A DNA stretch of 6,631 nt, from NCBI GenBank assembly GCA_002395775.1, contig DGUV01000031.1, positions 1-6,631 on the forward strand. Direction: 5' to 3'. Both the position numbers and the translations under genes were made by a program. The number at the start of each line of letters is the position of its first letter. The stretch's first letter is position 1. The notes below the pieces were generated by a model that was not told the origin of the DNA, did not search any database, and saw nothing but the letters and a program-made list of their open reading frames with translations. This document shows positions 1 through 5,854 of the stretch, piece by piece. Origin of the DNA: Prevotellaceae bacterium UBA4301. GTDB lineage: Bacteria; Bacteroidota; Bacteroidia; Bacteroidales; Bacteroidaceae.

Positions 1-1260
1 TTCGAGCCATTCCTGCGAACCCGTGTTCACGTCCGTCTCAGCAGCAGTGATAGCATCATTGAGGGCAGTCTTCACTTTTGCATTCATGACTTCCGATAGG
101 AGTGCCTTGGCTGCAGCCAATTGCTCTTCGTAACTTGCTACGAGTGCGGAGAGGTCGATACCATAATAAGTGAGGGTGACATTGTCGTATGCTGCCCAGT
201 CGTTACTGCTGGCAACGGTCTTGCGGAAACCAATCATCACCGTTCCGTCTGCCACCACAGCCCTGATGCCATCGTTCCAGTACTCACCTGCCTGGAAACA
301 GGAAGATGCACGGTTCAAGGTGCTTGGCACGTAGATGGTAGTGCCATTGACGCTGTAGGCAGTACTACTGTTATAGGTGCTGTTGTTAGTCGAACCAAGA
401 CCGTAGTCGAAGATGGATTTCAGTGAGCCCTCTGTCGTGTTGATATAATACTTGGCATTGAGTTCCTCGGTGCCATTTGTGCGAGCCGTAGCAGCAACAG
501 AAGCATCGTTATTGCCTCCACCCATGCGGTAGTAGCCCTGACACCTCATCTCATACACGCCATTAGGCAAACCCGAGATGGTTTGATACATATCAAACGT
601 GCGGTTCCACTGCTCCACACACTTGTTGTCATCCACACCATTGTAAGCAGTGTAGTCGCCGGTCCACAGGGAAGTCTTGGCATTTGCACCGAAATAGGGA
701 TTCATGACAGCAAAGGTCGCATCAATAGGGTTGTCTGCCGTGGCATTGGATAAGTTGGCTAAGAGTGCCTCCTTAGTGACCAGTTTCCAATAGCCCTTGG
801 ATGTCGTAGGCATGGTGGTCGTAGTCGTTGTCTTGCTGACATCCGTATCATGGCCAACCAGATAGACTGCCGCACTGTTGGTGGACTTCATGGTGAAAGT
901 GTTCTCTAATCCTTCCACTGCGGTCAGCAGCCACGCCGTATATTTCGACGACGTATTGACTTTATCTACATAACCGTCCGACCCAAGGAACAGATTCGAG
1001 TAGGTTGGTTCCGTTGAAATGTAATAGGCTCCATCCGTGCTGCTGGCAGAGAGCGTCACAGGAATACCGCCTTGCCTCGTCAGCGAGGCACGAGTCGTGT
1101 AGTTGTTTCCACCAACGAGAAAACCGTTGTTGCCGACATTATACAGATAGAACGTGCCTGCCGAAGGAGCGCTGGCGGTCCACGTCTGTGCATGAATGCC
1201 AATGGCTGATGTCAGCACGAGTGCTGTCACCAGTAGTTTCCAAAAGAAGTTTCGTTTCAT
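1..1260 (-). CDS. Large secreted multidomain protein, adhesin/glycan-binding-like (3' end outside window)
   Basis: The minus strand is open from an ATG at 1260-1258 to the left edge: 420 codons with no stop, so the protein is C-terminally incomplete. It starts MKRNFFWKLL, then a hydrophobic stretch and a signal-peptidase-I-like site H-A|Q after residue 24, so it should be exported. Residues about 26-165 (FYLYNVGNNGFLVGG and following beta-rich sequence) resemble the beta-trefoil-like modules of Bacteroidetes surface proteins; a run of six Thr lies at 144-149. Residues about 187-366 begin N-P-Y-F and contain FDMYQTISGLPNGVYEMRCQ, closing with VTLTYYG, which looks like a jelly-roll carbohydrate-binding-type domain. 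Residues about 370-420 are Ala-rich and helical, like a FIVAR segment. It is transcribed divergently from the arabinofuranosidase. No catalytic motif is visible. The frame is certain; the domain names are by pattern memory and the function is unknown. A role in binding glycans or surfaces is inference. Confidence 0.85.
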   Translation of the reverse strand, partial: MKRNFFWKLLVTALVLTSAIGIHAQTWTASAPSAGTFYLYNVGNNGFLVGGNNYTTRASLTRQGGIPVTLSASSTDGAYYISTEPTYSNLFLGSDGYVDKVNTSSKYTAWLLTAVEGLENTFTMKSTNSAAVYLVGHDTDVSKTTTTTTMPTTSKGYWKLVTKEALLANLSNATADNPIDATFAVMNPYFGANAKTSLWTGDYTAYNGVDDNKCVEQWNRTFDMYQTISGLPNGVYEMRCQGYYRMGGGNNDASVAATARTNGTEELNAKYYINTTEGSLKSIFDYGLGSTNNSTYNSSTAYSVNGTTIYVPSTLNRASSCFQAGEYWNDGIRAVVADGTVMIGFRKTVASSNDWAAYDNVTLTYYGIDLSALVASYEEQLAAAKALLSEVMNAKVKTALNDAITAAETDVNTGSQEWLE

Positions 1261-1345
1261 AAGCATTAGCAATTAGAGTTAGCTATCTATTAATTAAAGA
1301 GTCTCGAAAAAACCTCAAGAATAAGACACAAGTCTTTGAATTGCG

Positions 1346-1377
1346 CAAATATAATGGTTTTATTTGGTTTGTTCAAT
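1346..1377 (-). promoter_or_regulatory. Bacteroidetes-type promoter for the minus-strand secreted protein gene
   Basis: Read on the minus strand, TATATTTG (1353 down to 1346) matches the Bacteroidetes -7 consensus TAnnTTTG exactly. ATTG (1377 down to 1374) lies 20 bp upstream and matches the -33 TTTG box at three of four bases, with the usual spacing. Transcription would start near 1338-1340, leaving a leader of roughly 80 nt before the ATG at 1260. The leader starts near a small hairpin, AAGAC/GTCTT with a four-base loop (1323-1336). No Shine-Dalgarno sequence precedes the ATG, as is common in this phylum. Confidence 0.6.
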
Positions 1378-1428
1378 GAAAACAGCATTTTTTTGAACAA
1401 AAAGAAAAAAATATTGAGGTTTAATTCT

Positions 1429-1436
1429 TACATTTG
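1429..1436 (+). promoter_or_regulatory. Candidate -7 promoter box for the GH51 gene
   Basis: TACATTTG matches the Bacteroidetes -7 consensus TAnnTTTG exactly. It faces the arabinofuranosidase and would start transcription near 1443, giving a leader of about 110 nt. No good -33 TTTG is found at the expected 19-21 bp upstream, where the sequence is A-rich, so an activator may be needed or the box may be fortuitous. It lies immediately before the carbonic-anhydrase-like remnant and could be that gene's former promoter. Confidence 0.45.
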
Positions 1437-1437
1437 C

Positions 1438-1536
1438 AGAAGCATTGTTTTGCATGATGAGTTAGAGGTACCAAAGGACATTGTAGTTCGCGGCTTTATC
1501 ATTGACTCGGAAATGGGTGCATTGGAAGAAATCTAA
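1438..1536 (+). pseudogene. Possible C-terminal remnant of a beta-carbonic anhydrase
   Basis: This plus-strand frame ends in TAA at 1534-1536, 17 bp before the GH51 start. Its last residues, VPKDIVVRGFIIDSEMGALE followed by EI, follow the C-terminal pattern of Cab/Rv1284-type beta-carbonic anhydrases: a Pro, then I-x-V-R-G-F/L-I-x-D, then G-x-L near the end. The zinc-binding Cys and His region is absent, and the upstream part of the open frame (from an ATG at 1336) is AT-rich low-complexity sequence that includes the divergent promoter, so it is probably not coding. I read it as a decayed or rearranged gene end now lying in the GH51 leader. The match is from memory of the family and is short; a chance open frame or a small novel peptide cannot be excluded. 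Confidence 0.33.
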
Positions 1537-1553
1537 TATAAACAAGGAATAAT

Positions 1554-4010
1554 ATGAATTACAAGAACATTCTTATCATGGCCAGTTGCGCAGTCTTTTC
1601 AGCTGCAATGCAGGCACAAGTGACTATCGACATCGACACCCAGCAGCGCGGACCAAAGGTGAGTCCCATGCTCTATGGCATCTTCTATGAAGACATCAAC
1701 CACGCTGCCGATGGCGGCATCTATGCCGAATTGATTCGCAATCGCTCCTTCGAGGACGGACCACGCTTTGGCGCAAAAGCCGACATGCAGGGATGGTCCA
1801 CCTATGCTGCCGCTCCTTCGAAATTAACAGCAAAACTCATTCAGCCTTCCAAAAAGACACCACTGCTCAACAGTGTGCAGCACAACGCATTGGAACTGAC
1901 CATCAACGCCTCTGCATCGACTCCTGTCTGCTTGGTGAACGAAGGTTTCTGGGGCATCAACGCCGTGCAAGGACGCAGCTACCGACTGACTTTCTGGGCA
2001 AAGACCTTGAAATATAAAGGTAGCGTGAAAGCCACACTCTGCTCGAAGGACGGATCAGAGCTCTATGCCGAAACGGTGGTCAGTGGTTTACCTTCCAGCA
2101 AGGCAAAAGGCTGGACGAAGTATGAAGCAACGCTCAAAGCCAACAACAACGACCCGCAGGCACAGTTTGCCTTGGTTTTCGATGGTGTGGGACAAGTGCA
2201 ACTCGACATGGTGAGCCTTTTTCCACCTACGTTCAAGAATCGCGAGAACGGTATGCGTCCCGACTTGGCAAACATGCTGTGGCAGATGCATCCTAAGTTC
2301 ATGCGCTTCCCAGGCGGCTGCTTCGTGGAAGGTCAGGAGAGTCCAGACAACGCCTTCCGTTGGGAGCGTACCATCGGACCCATTGAGGAACGCGAAGGTC
2401 ATTGGAACGTGAACTGGGGTTACCGCACTACCGACGGACTAGGTTATCACGAATATCTCCAGCTCGCCGAGGACTTGGGAGCCAAGCCGCTCTACGTGGT
2501 CAACGTAGGCCTGTGGCATGGCGGCATGACTCCTTACGACCAAATTCAGCCTTGGATTGACGAGTGCATGAATGCCATCGAGTATGCCAACGGTCCTGTC
2601 ACATCGAAATATGGTGCCATGCGTGCCAAGAACGGACACCCAGAGCCTTTCGGACTGGAATACTTGGAGGTGGGCAACGAAAACAATCAACCCGACCCAC
2701 GCCAGCAGAGCGACCACTACTACGAGCGTTATGAGCAGTTCTACAAAGCCATCCGCGCCAAGTACCCCGACATGAAAATCATCGGCAACGTCGTGGCATG
2801 GGGTGACGACAATCCGAAGTGGAACAGCAATCTACCTGTGGATCTGCTCGACGAGCACTACTACCGTTCTCCCGATTGGTTTGCCGCTGCTTTCCACAAA
2901 TATGACAGTTACGACCGCCGTGGTCCGAAAGTCTATGTGGGCGAATATGCTGTGACCAATGGCTTCGGCAACCTGGGCAACATGAATGCTGCACTGGGTG
3001 AGGCAGTCTATATGATGGGCATGGAAAACAACTCCGACGTGGTGGAGTTGGCTTCCTATGCACCTATCTTCGTGAATGAGAACGATGCCCGCTGGCGTCC
3101 CGACATGATACGTTTTAGCAGCAGTCGAGTGATGGGCACACCAAGCTACTACGTTCAGCAGCTCATGCCGCAACACGTGGGCACACAGGTGGTGAAAGTG
3201 GTACAGAACGACCCTTACAAGGACAAGATTCGCAAGCAACTCACTCCTAAGCAGAGCCGTGTAGGTTTCGCAACATGGGGCACACGTGCCTCGTTCGAAA
3301 CCGTCAAGGAGGTGGATTACGTCAACGGCGACTGGCAGAAGGAAGGCAACACCGTGCGACAGACAGGACTCAAGGATGCCACGCTCTGCATTGAGAAGGA
3401 CATCATCAGCACCGACCACTACACACGTCGTTTCCGTGCACGCAAGGACGATGGCGCAGAGGGTTTCATCATCGTATTCAACTACGTGGATGACAAGAAC
3501 TACTGCTGGCTGAACCTCGGCGGATGGACCAACACGCAACATGCCATCGAACAGATTAGCAACGGTGGTAAGTTGCTGACAGACAGCAAGCGAGGACGTT
3601 CCACGCGCATCGAAAAAGGACGCTGGTACGACGTCACCCTCCAAGTGGCAGGCGACAGTGTGAAGGCTTGGCTCGACAACGAACTCATCTTCGACACAGT
3701 GCTGAAGCACGACAACACGAAGGGCATCTTCTCCTCCGCCACCATCGACGATGCCAATGGCGAACTGATAGTGAAGGTAGTCAACACGAGTGATGCGGCA
3801 ACCACTGCCCAACTCAATCTGAAGAACTTCACACCGCAATGTGCACGTGTAGTACGTTTGGCAGCCAACGACGGAATGGAAGAAAACACGCTCGACGCAC
3901 CTACCACCATTCATCCTGTGGAGCAACTCCTTTCTCCCGAAAATGGTAGCGTTCTGCTCGACGTGCCTCCTTACTCGCTGAACATCATCCGAATCAAAGA
4001 CGCGCATTAA
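1554..4010 (+). CDS. Secreted GH51 alpha-L-arabinofuranosidase with CBM and LamG-like insert
   Basis: An 818-residue enzyme expected to release terminal alpha-L-arabinofuranosyl groups from arabinan, arabinoxylan or their oligosaccharides. A signal peptide spans residues 1-21 (cleavage M-Q-A|Q), so it acts in the periplasm or outside. After a short N-terminal GH51 segment (23-68, with YGIFYEDINHAADGG), residues about 75-225 form a CBM4/9-like beta-sandwich. The catalytic barrel (about 230-540) carries the acid/base Glu376 in G-N-E-N and the nucleophile Glu464 in V-G-E-Y-A. The C-terminal beta-sandwich begins near 540 and resumes at about 725 (ELIVKVVNTSD). Between them, residues about 571-722 look like an inserted LamG/3-keto-disaccharide-hydrolase-type jelly roll, which makes the protein longer than a minimal GH51 of about 500 residues. 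The start is supported by AAGGA at 1544-1548, five bases before the ATG. No SusC/SusD gene is adjacent. Family and catalytic residues are confident; the exact substrate is not. Confidence 0.95.
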   Translation: MNYKNILIMASCAVFSAAMQAQVTIDIDTQQRGPKVSPMLYGIFYEDINHAADGGIYAELIRNRSFEDGPRFGAKADMQGWSTYAAAPSKLTAKLIQPSKKTPLLNSVQHNALELTINASASTPVCLVNEGFWGINAVQGRSYRLTFWAKTLKYKGSVKATLCSKDGSELYAETVVSGLPSSKAKGWTKYEATLKANNNDPQAQFALVFDGVGQVQLDMVSLFPPTFKNRENGMRPDLANMLWQMHPKFMRFPGGCFVEGQESPDNAFRWERTIGPIEEREGHWNVNWGYRTTDGLGYHEYLQLAEDLGAKPLYVVNVGLWHGGMTPYDQIQPWIDECMNAIEYANGPVTSKYGAMRAKNGHPEPFGLEYLEVGNENNQPDPRQQSDHYYERYEQFYKAIRAKYPDMKIIGNVVAWGDDNPKWNSNLPVDLLDEHYYRSPDWFAAAFHKYDSYDRRGPKVYVGEYAVTNGFGNLGNMNAALGEAVYMMGMENNSDVVELASYAPIFVNENDARWRPDMIRFSSSRVMGTPSYYVQQLMPQHVGTQVVKVVQNDPYKDKIRKQLTPKQSRVGFATWGTRASFETVKEVDYVNGDWQKEGNTVRQTGLKDATLCIEKDIISTDHYTRRFRARKDDGAEGFIIVFNYVDDKNYCWLNLGGWTNTQHAIEQISNGGKLLTDSKRGRSTRIEKGRWYDVTLQVAGDSVKAWLDNELIFDTVLKHDNTKGIFSSATIDDANGELIVKVVNTSDAATTAQLNLKNFTPQCARVVRLAANDGMEENTLDAPTTIHPVEQLLSPENGSVLLDVPPYSLNIIRIKDAH

Positions 4011-4044
4011 CCAAAGATTATAATTGACTCAAGTTTGACTTCGT

Positions 4045-4058
4045 CGAGCTAAAGGTTC
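4045..4058 (+). repeat. Copy of a 14-bp word shared with the 5.7-kb repeat region
   Basis: CGAGCTAAAGGTTC occurs here, 35 bp after the GH51 stop, and exactly again at 5714-5727 and 5780-5793 inside the direct repeats of the convergent intergenic region. A near copy in inverted orientation lies at 5550-5563. The flanks of this copy differ from the others, so only the core is shared. It appears to be part of a dispersed intergenic repeat family. The rest of 4011-4093 holds no gene I can support. Confidence 0.6.
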
Positions 4059-4093
4059 GCAAGATGCAAAATCTTTGATATTCAATGTTTTTT

Positions 4094-4164
4094 ATCAAGG
4101 ATTTTAAGGATTAAAAGGATTCATAGTACATGAAAAAATCCTTGAAATCTTTCAAATCCTTGAT
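4094..4164. repeat. Long imperfect hairpin after the GH51 gene
   Basis: Bases 4094-4121 (ATCAAGGATTTTAAGGATTA and on) are complementary to 4137-4164 at 24 of 28 positions, with a 15-base loop. The arms are made of the AATCCTT heptamer and its complement AAGGATT, spaced 9-10 bp apart. The right arm is also the middle of the first tandem repeat unit. In RNA this would form a long AU-rich stem that could end or stabilise the GH51 transcript. It lacks a GC-rich stem and following U-run, so it is not a standard intrinsic terminator. Confidence 0.6.
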
Positions 4165-4422
4165 AATTATATCAGTGATATGAGTGATAAGAAGGGATTC
4201 TTAGTACATGAAAAAATCCTTGAAAATCCTTCAAATCCTTGATAATTATATCAGTGATATGAGTGATAAGAAGGGATTCATAATAATGGGAAATCCTTAA
4301 AAATCCTTCAAATCCTTGATAATTATATCAGTGATATGAGTGATAAGAAGGGATTCTTAGTACATGAAAAAATCCTTAAAAATCCTTCAAATCCTTGATA
4401 ATTATATCAGTGATAAGAGTGA
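4117..4422 (+). repeat. Four tandem copies of a 77-79-bp AT-rich repeat
   Basis: Four units begin with GGATTC at 4117, 4195, 4274 and 4351, giving periods of 78, 79 and 77 bp. Each holds AATCCTT-type heptamers (three in most copies) followed by TTGATAATTATATCAGTGAT and, in the first three copies, ATGAGTGATAAGAA. The TGATA-ATTA-TATCA part is a small dyad. Copy 3 differs at its start (CATAATAATGGGAA replaces TTAGTACATGAAAA) and copy 4 diverges after GTGATAAGAGTGAT, ten bases before the thioesterase ATG. Unit-length differences shift the frame between copies, so this is not a coding repeat. The array fills most of the 421-bp gap between the GH51 and thioesterase genes. It may affect transcription or mRNA stability, or be a slippage-prone intergenic repeat; its role is unknown. 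Confidence 0.9.
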
Positions 4423-4431
4423 TTGAAAACC

Positions 4432-4806
4432 ATGATTGAAATTGGACTAAAGCACACGAGTGAATTGACGGTGACAGATGCTGTTACCGCCATTGCAATA
4501 GGCTCTGGGGACATGCCCGTTCTCGCTACCCCCACGATGATGGCTTTGATGGAGAATGCTGCCATGCTGGCTGTCAAGGACAAGCTGCCTGAAGGTTCCA
4601 CCACGGTTGGTGGCCACATTGAATCGTCGCATCTAAAACCCTCGAAGGTAGGCGACAAGGTGTCGGCAACAGCCGAGGTAACCAAGGTGGATGGAAAGAA
4701 GATAGAGTTCAAGGTGGCAGCTTATTCTGGTGACACACTACTTGGCGAAGGCACACACTTGAGATTCATTGTTGACAGGGAACGGTTCTTGTCAAAGCTC
4801 AAATAA
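4432..4806 (+). CDS. FlK-like hotdog-fold acyl-CoA thioesterase family protein
   Basis: A 124-residue cytoplasmic protein of the single-domain hotdog fold, related to the fluoroacetyl-CoA thioesterase FlK of Streptomyces cattleya. The catalytic triad of FlK (Thr42, Glu50, His76) is matched by Thr33 in A-T-P, Glu41 in L-M-E-N-A and His67 in S-S-H, all offset by exactly nine residues. The Gly in T-V-G-G (Gly60) matches FlK Gly69, and the C-terminal pattern G-T-H-x-R with a later F-x-x-K is shared. The Phe residues that form the fluoroacetyl-selective lid of FlK are not present, so a general short-acyl-CoA or housekeeping thioesterase is more likely than fluoroacetate detoxification. I chose the ATG at 4432 over an in-frame TTG at 4423; no Shine-Dalgarno sequence helps the choice. 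The tandem repeat array ends just upstream, and the DUF2271 gene follows after 57 bp, possibly in one transcript. Family is firm; substrate is unknown. Confidence 0.88.
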   Translation: MIEIGLKHTSELTVTDAVTAIAIGSGDMPVLATPTMMALMENAAMLAVKDKLPEGSTTVGGHIESSHLKPSKVGDKVSATAEVTKVDGKKIEFKVAAYSGDTLLGEGTHLRFIVDRERFLSKLK

Positions 4807-4863
4807 TAGAAATTACTTACTAACTGGATACAAGGCAAAAAAGTTATAAACCCCAAAAAGACT

Positions 4864-5469
4864 ATGATTATGAAACAGAAGAAGTATTTCATCACCATCC
4901 TCGCAGCCATGCTGCTGGTGGTACCCGTAATGGCTCAAAGAAAACAGGGAAAGGCTGCAAAGACCAAGACAGTAGAAGTGTCATTCGACTATCAGAAGCA
5001 GGCTGGCCCAGGCTCCAACCAGTATGCCGTCTGGATTGAGAACGAGCAGGGAGATGTTGTCAAGACACTTTTCGTCACCTCGTACACCACCAAGGGTCGA
5101 ACCCGTCCTGGAGAGGAACCTATGCGTGGCTATGTCAAGCGTCCAAACTGCGTGCCAACCTGGGTAAAGTCCGCAAAGGCTGCAGCACAGACCGATCAGC
5201 AGCTCGACGCCTTCACGGGAGCAACGCCACAGGCAGGCGGTACTCAGACTTTTACTTGGGACTTCACCGACCAGCAGGGCAAGGCTGTTCCTCAGGGCAA
5301 GTACAAGGTGTTCGTGGAAGCAACGCTTTACCAAGCCAGTGACATCATCTACTCAGGTACCTTCTCTAGCAAGGACAAGGCAGGCGACATCAAGTTGACC
5401 TCGACGCTCACCGAGCCTGATGAGAAGCACAAAGACATGGTGACTCATGTAAAAGCAGTTTTAAAATAA
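4864..5469 (+). CDS. Exported DUF2271 protein with candidate flavinylation motif
   Basis: A 201-residue protein with a Sec signal peptide: a Lys-rich start, the hydrophobic stretch FITILAAMLLVVPV, and a cleavage site V-M-A|Q near residue 24. The mature part fits DUF2271: an N-terminal beta segment (FDYQKQAGPGSNQYAVWIEN), a P-T-W motif, then a FlgD-like Ig segment with W-D-F-T-D and G-K-Y-K-V-F-V-E-A. Residues 115-121 read D-A-F-T-G-A-T, which matches the D-x-x-[S/T]-G-A-[S/T] signal where ApbE attaches FMN in NqrC and RnfG; Thr121 would be the attachment site. If so, this is a periplasmic flavoprotein carrying electrons. No apbE, PepSY or other redox gene lies in the window. A second ATG at 4870 gives a slightly shorter protein starting MKQKKYF, a more usual signal-peptide start. 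It follows the thioesterase by 57 bp with no clear promoter between. DUF2271 assignment is likely; flavinylation is inference. Confidence 0.87.
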   Translation: MIMKQKKYFITILAAMLLVVPVMAQRKQGKAAKTKTVEVSFDYQKQAGPGSNQYAVWIENEQGDVVKTLFVTSYTTKGRTRPGEEPMRGYVKRPNCVPTWVKSAKAAAQTDQQLDAFTGATPQAGGTQTFTWDFTDQQGKAVPQGKYKVFVEATLYQASDIIYSGTFSSKDKAGDIKLTSTLTEPDEKHKDMVTHVKAVLK

Positions 5470-5495
5470 AGACCATCATTCTTCATAACGGCTTT

Positions 5496-5518
5496 GAAAT
5501 CCCCCAAGATTTTTTTTT
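5496..5518 (+). terminator. Weak candidate intrinsic terminator after the DUF2271 gene
   Basis: GAAATC (5496-5501) can pair with GATTTT (5508-5513, one G-U pair) across a six-base loop, and the T-run continues to 5518. It lies 27 bp after the DUF2271 stop, where a terminator is expected. The stem is short and AT-rich, so termination efficiency may be low; the structured repeats further on could also contribute. Confidence 0.35.
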
Positions 5519-5545
5519 GCTTTTGATACAGCGCTATAAAGGATT

Positions 5546-5731
5546 TACTGAACCTTTTGCTCGGCGGAAGCCAATCGCATGTGCGGATTAACCGAACCGC
5601 TCCTTTGGATTCAACTAGTTGCCGAAGGCTCGTTATCGAATTAGCGAGCCCTCAGCGTTGCGATAGCGAGGGCTCGCCATGTAAACGCTGAGGGCTCGGA
5701 GATTGGCTTACGCCGAGCTAAAGGTTCAGTA
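5546..5731. repeat. 31-bp inverted repeat pair enclosing a palindrome-rich core
   Basis: Bases 5546-5576 (TACTGAACCTTTTGCTCGGC and on) are complementary to 5701-5731 at 29 of 31 positions. The arms enclose 124 bp that contain a perfect 10-bp palindrome, CAACTAGTTG (5612-5621), several CGAGCC/GGCTCG words, and the hairpin at 5645-5698. The overall shape is like a miniature inverted-repeat element of about 186 bp, but I see no convincing target-site duplication and no transposase. It sits between the converging DUF2271 and AraC-type genes, where it could also act as a two-way transcription barrier. Confidence 0.75.
5645..5698. repeat. Strong hairpin with a competing alternative stem
   Basis: CGAGCCCTCAGCGTT (5645-5659) pairs perfectly with AACGCTGAGGGCTCG (5684-5698), a 15-bp GC-rich stem with a 24-base loop; the loop can form a small GCGA/TCGC stem (5666-5677). 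Alternatively GCGAGCCCTC (5644-5653) pairs perfectly over 10 bp with GAGGGCTCGC (5668-5677), and CGAGCC (5645-5650) can also pair with GGCTCG at 5627-5632. These folds exclude each other because they share 5645-5650. No T-run follows, so it is not a classical intrinsic terminator. Confidence 0.7.
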
Positions 5732-5851
5732 GAATCAAAGGAGCGTTTCGGCACAATCGAAGGAGCGATTGGCATACGCCGAGCTAAAGGTTCAGTAGAA
5801 TCAAAGGAGCGAGTCAGAAAAATCGAAGGAGAAAAGCAGTAGAATCAAAGG
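5701..5851 (+). repeat. 45-bp direct repeats, period 66 bp, plus a short third copy
   Basis: Bases 5701-5745 and 5767-5811 are identical at 44 of 45 positions (GGCTTACG against GGCATACG). Both contain CGAGCTAAAGGTTCAGTAGA followed by ATCAAAGGAGCG. A third partial copy, CAGTAGAATCAAAGG, lies at 5837-5851, ending three bases before the stop codon of the AraC-type gene. Variants AATCGAAGGAG lie between and after the copies (5755-5765 and 5821-5831). The first copy doubles as the right arm of the inverted repeat. With the core to its left, these repeats account for most of 5546-5854; I see no gene in 5470-5854. Confidence 0.88.
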
Positions 5852-5854
5852 TAA

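Noticed and set aside
1336..1437. The upstream part of the 66-codon frame starting at 1336
   Set aside because: It is low-complexity AT-rich sequence covering the divergent promoter region and has no protein-like pattern until about 1438.
1560..1620. Lipoprotein signal in GH51 (M-A-S-C at residues 9-12)
   Set aside because: Met at the -3 position is atypical and the hydrophobic part before Cys12 would be too short; a type I site at residue 21 fits better.
2832..4007. A 391-codon open frame on the minus strand, antisense to GH51
   Set aside because: It lies wholly inside a gene with clear family motifs, its translation is rich in Cys, His and Val with no recognisable domain, and such antisense frames are common opposite GC-biased codons.
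4070..4077. AATCTTTG as a -7 promoter box for the thioesterase gene
   Set aside because: The first base departs from TAnnTTTG and no TTTG lies 19-21 bp upstream; the nearest is 32 bp away.
4117..4422. CRISPR array
   Set aside because: The whole unit repeats without unique spacers, period and sequence are near-constant, and no cas genes are present.
4364..4426. A 20-codon mini-ORF (MKKSLKILQILDNYISDKSD) in the last tandem repeat, ending five bases before the thioesterase ATG; versions start at 4130 and 4208
   Set aside because: Copy 1 is shifted to another frame by single-base differences and copy 3 lacks the ATG, so the reading frame is not kept. A leader peptide in copy 4 alone is possible but unsupported.
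5546..5731. Complete insertion sequence
   Set aside because: The inverted repeats enclose only 124 bp with no transposase frame and no clear target-site duplication.
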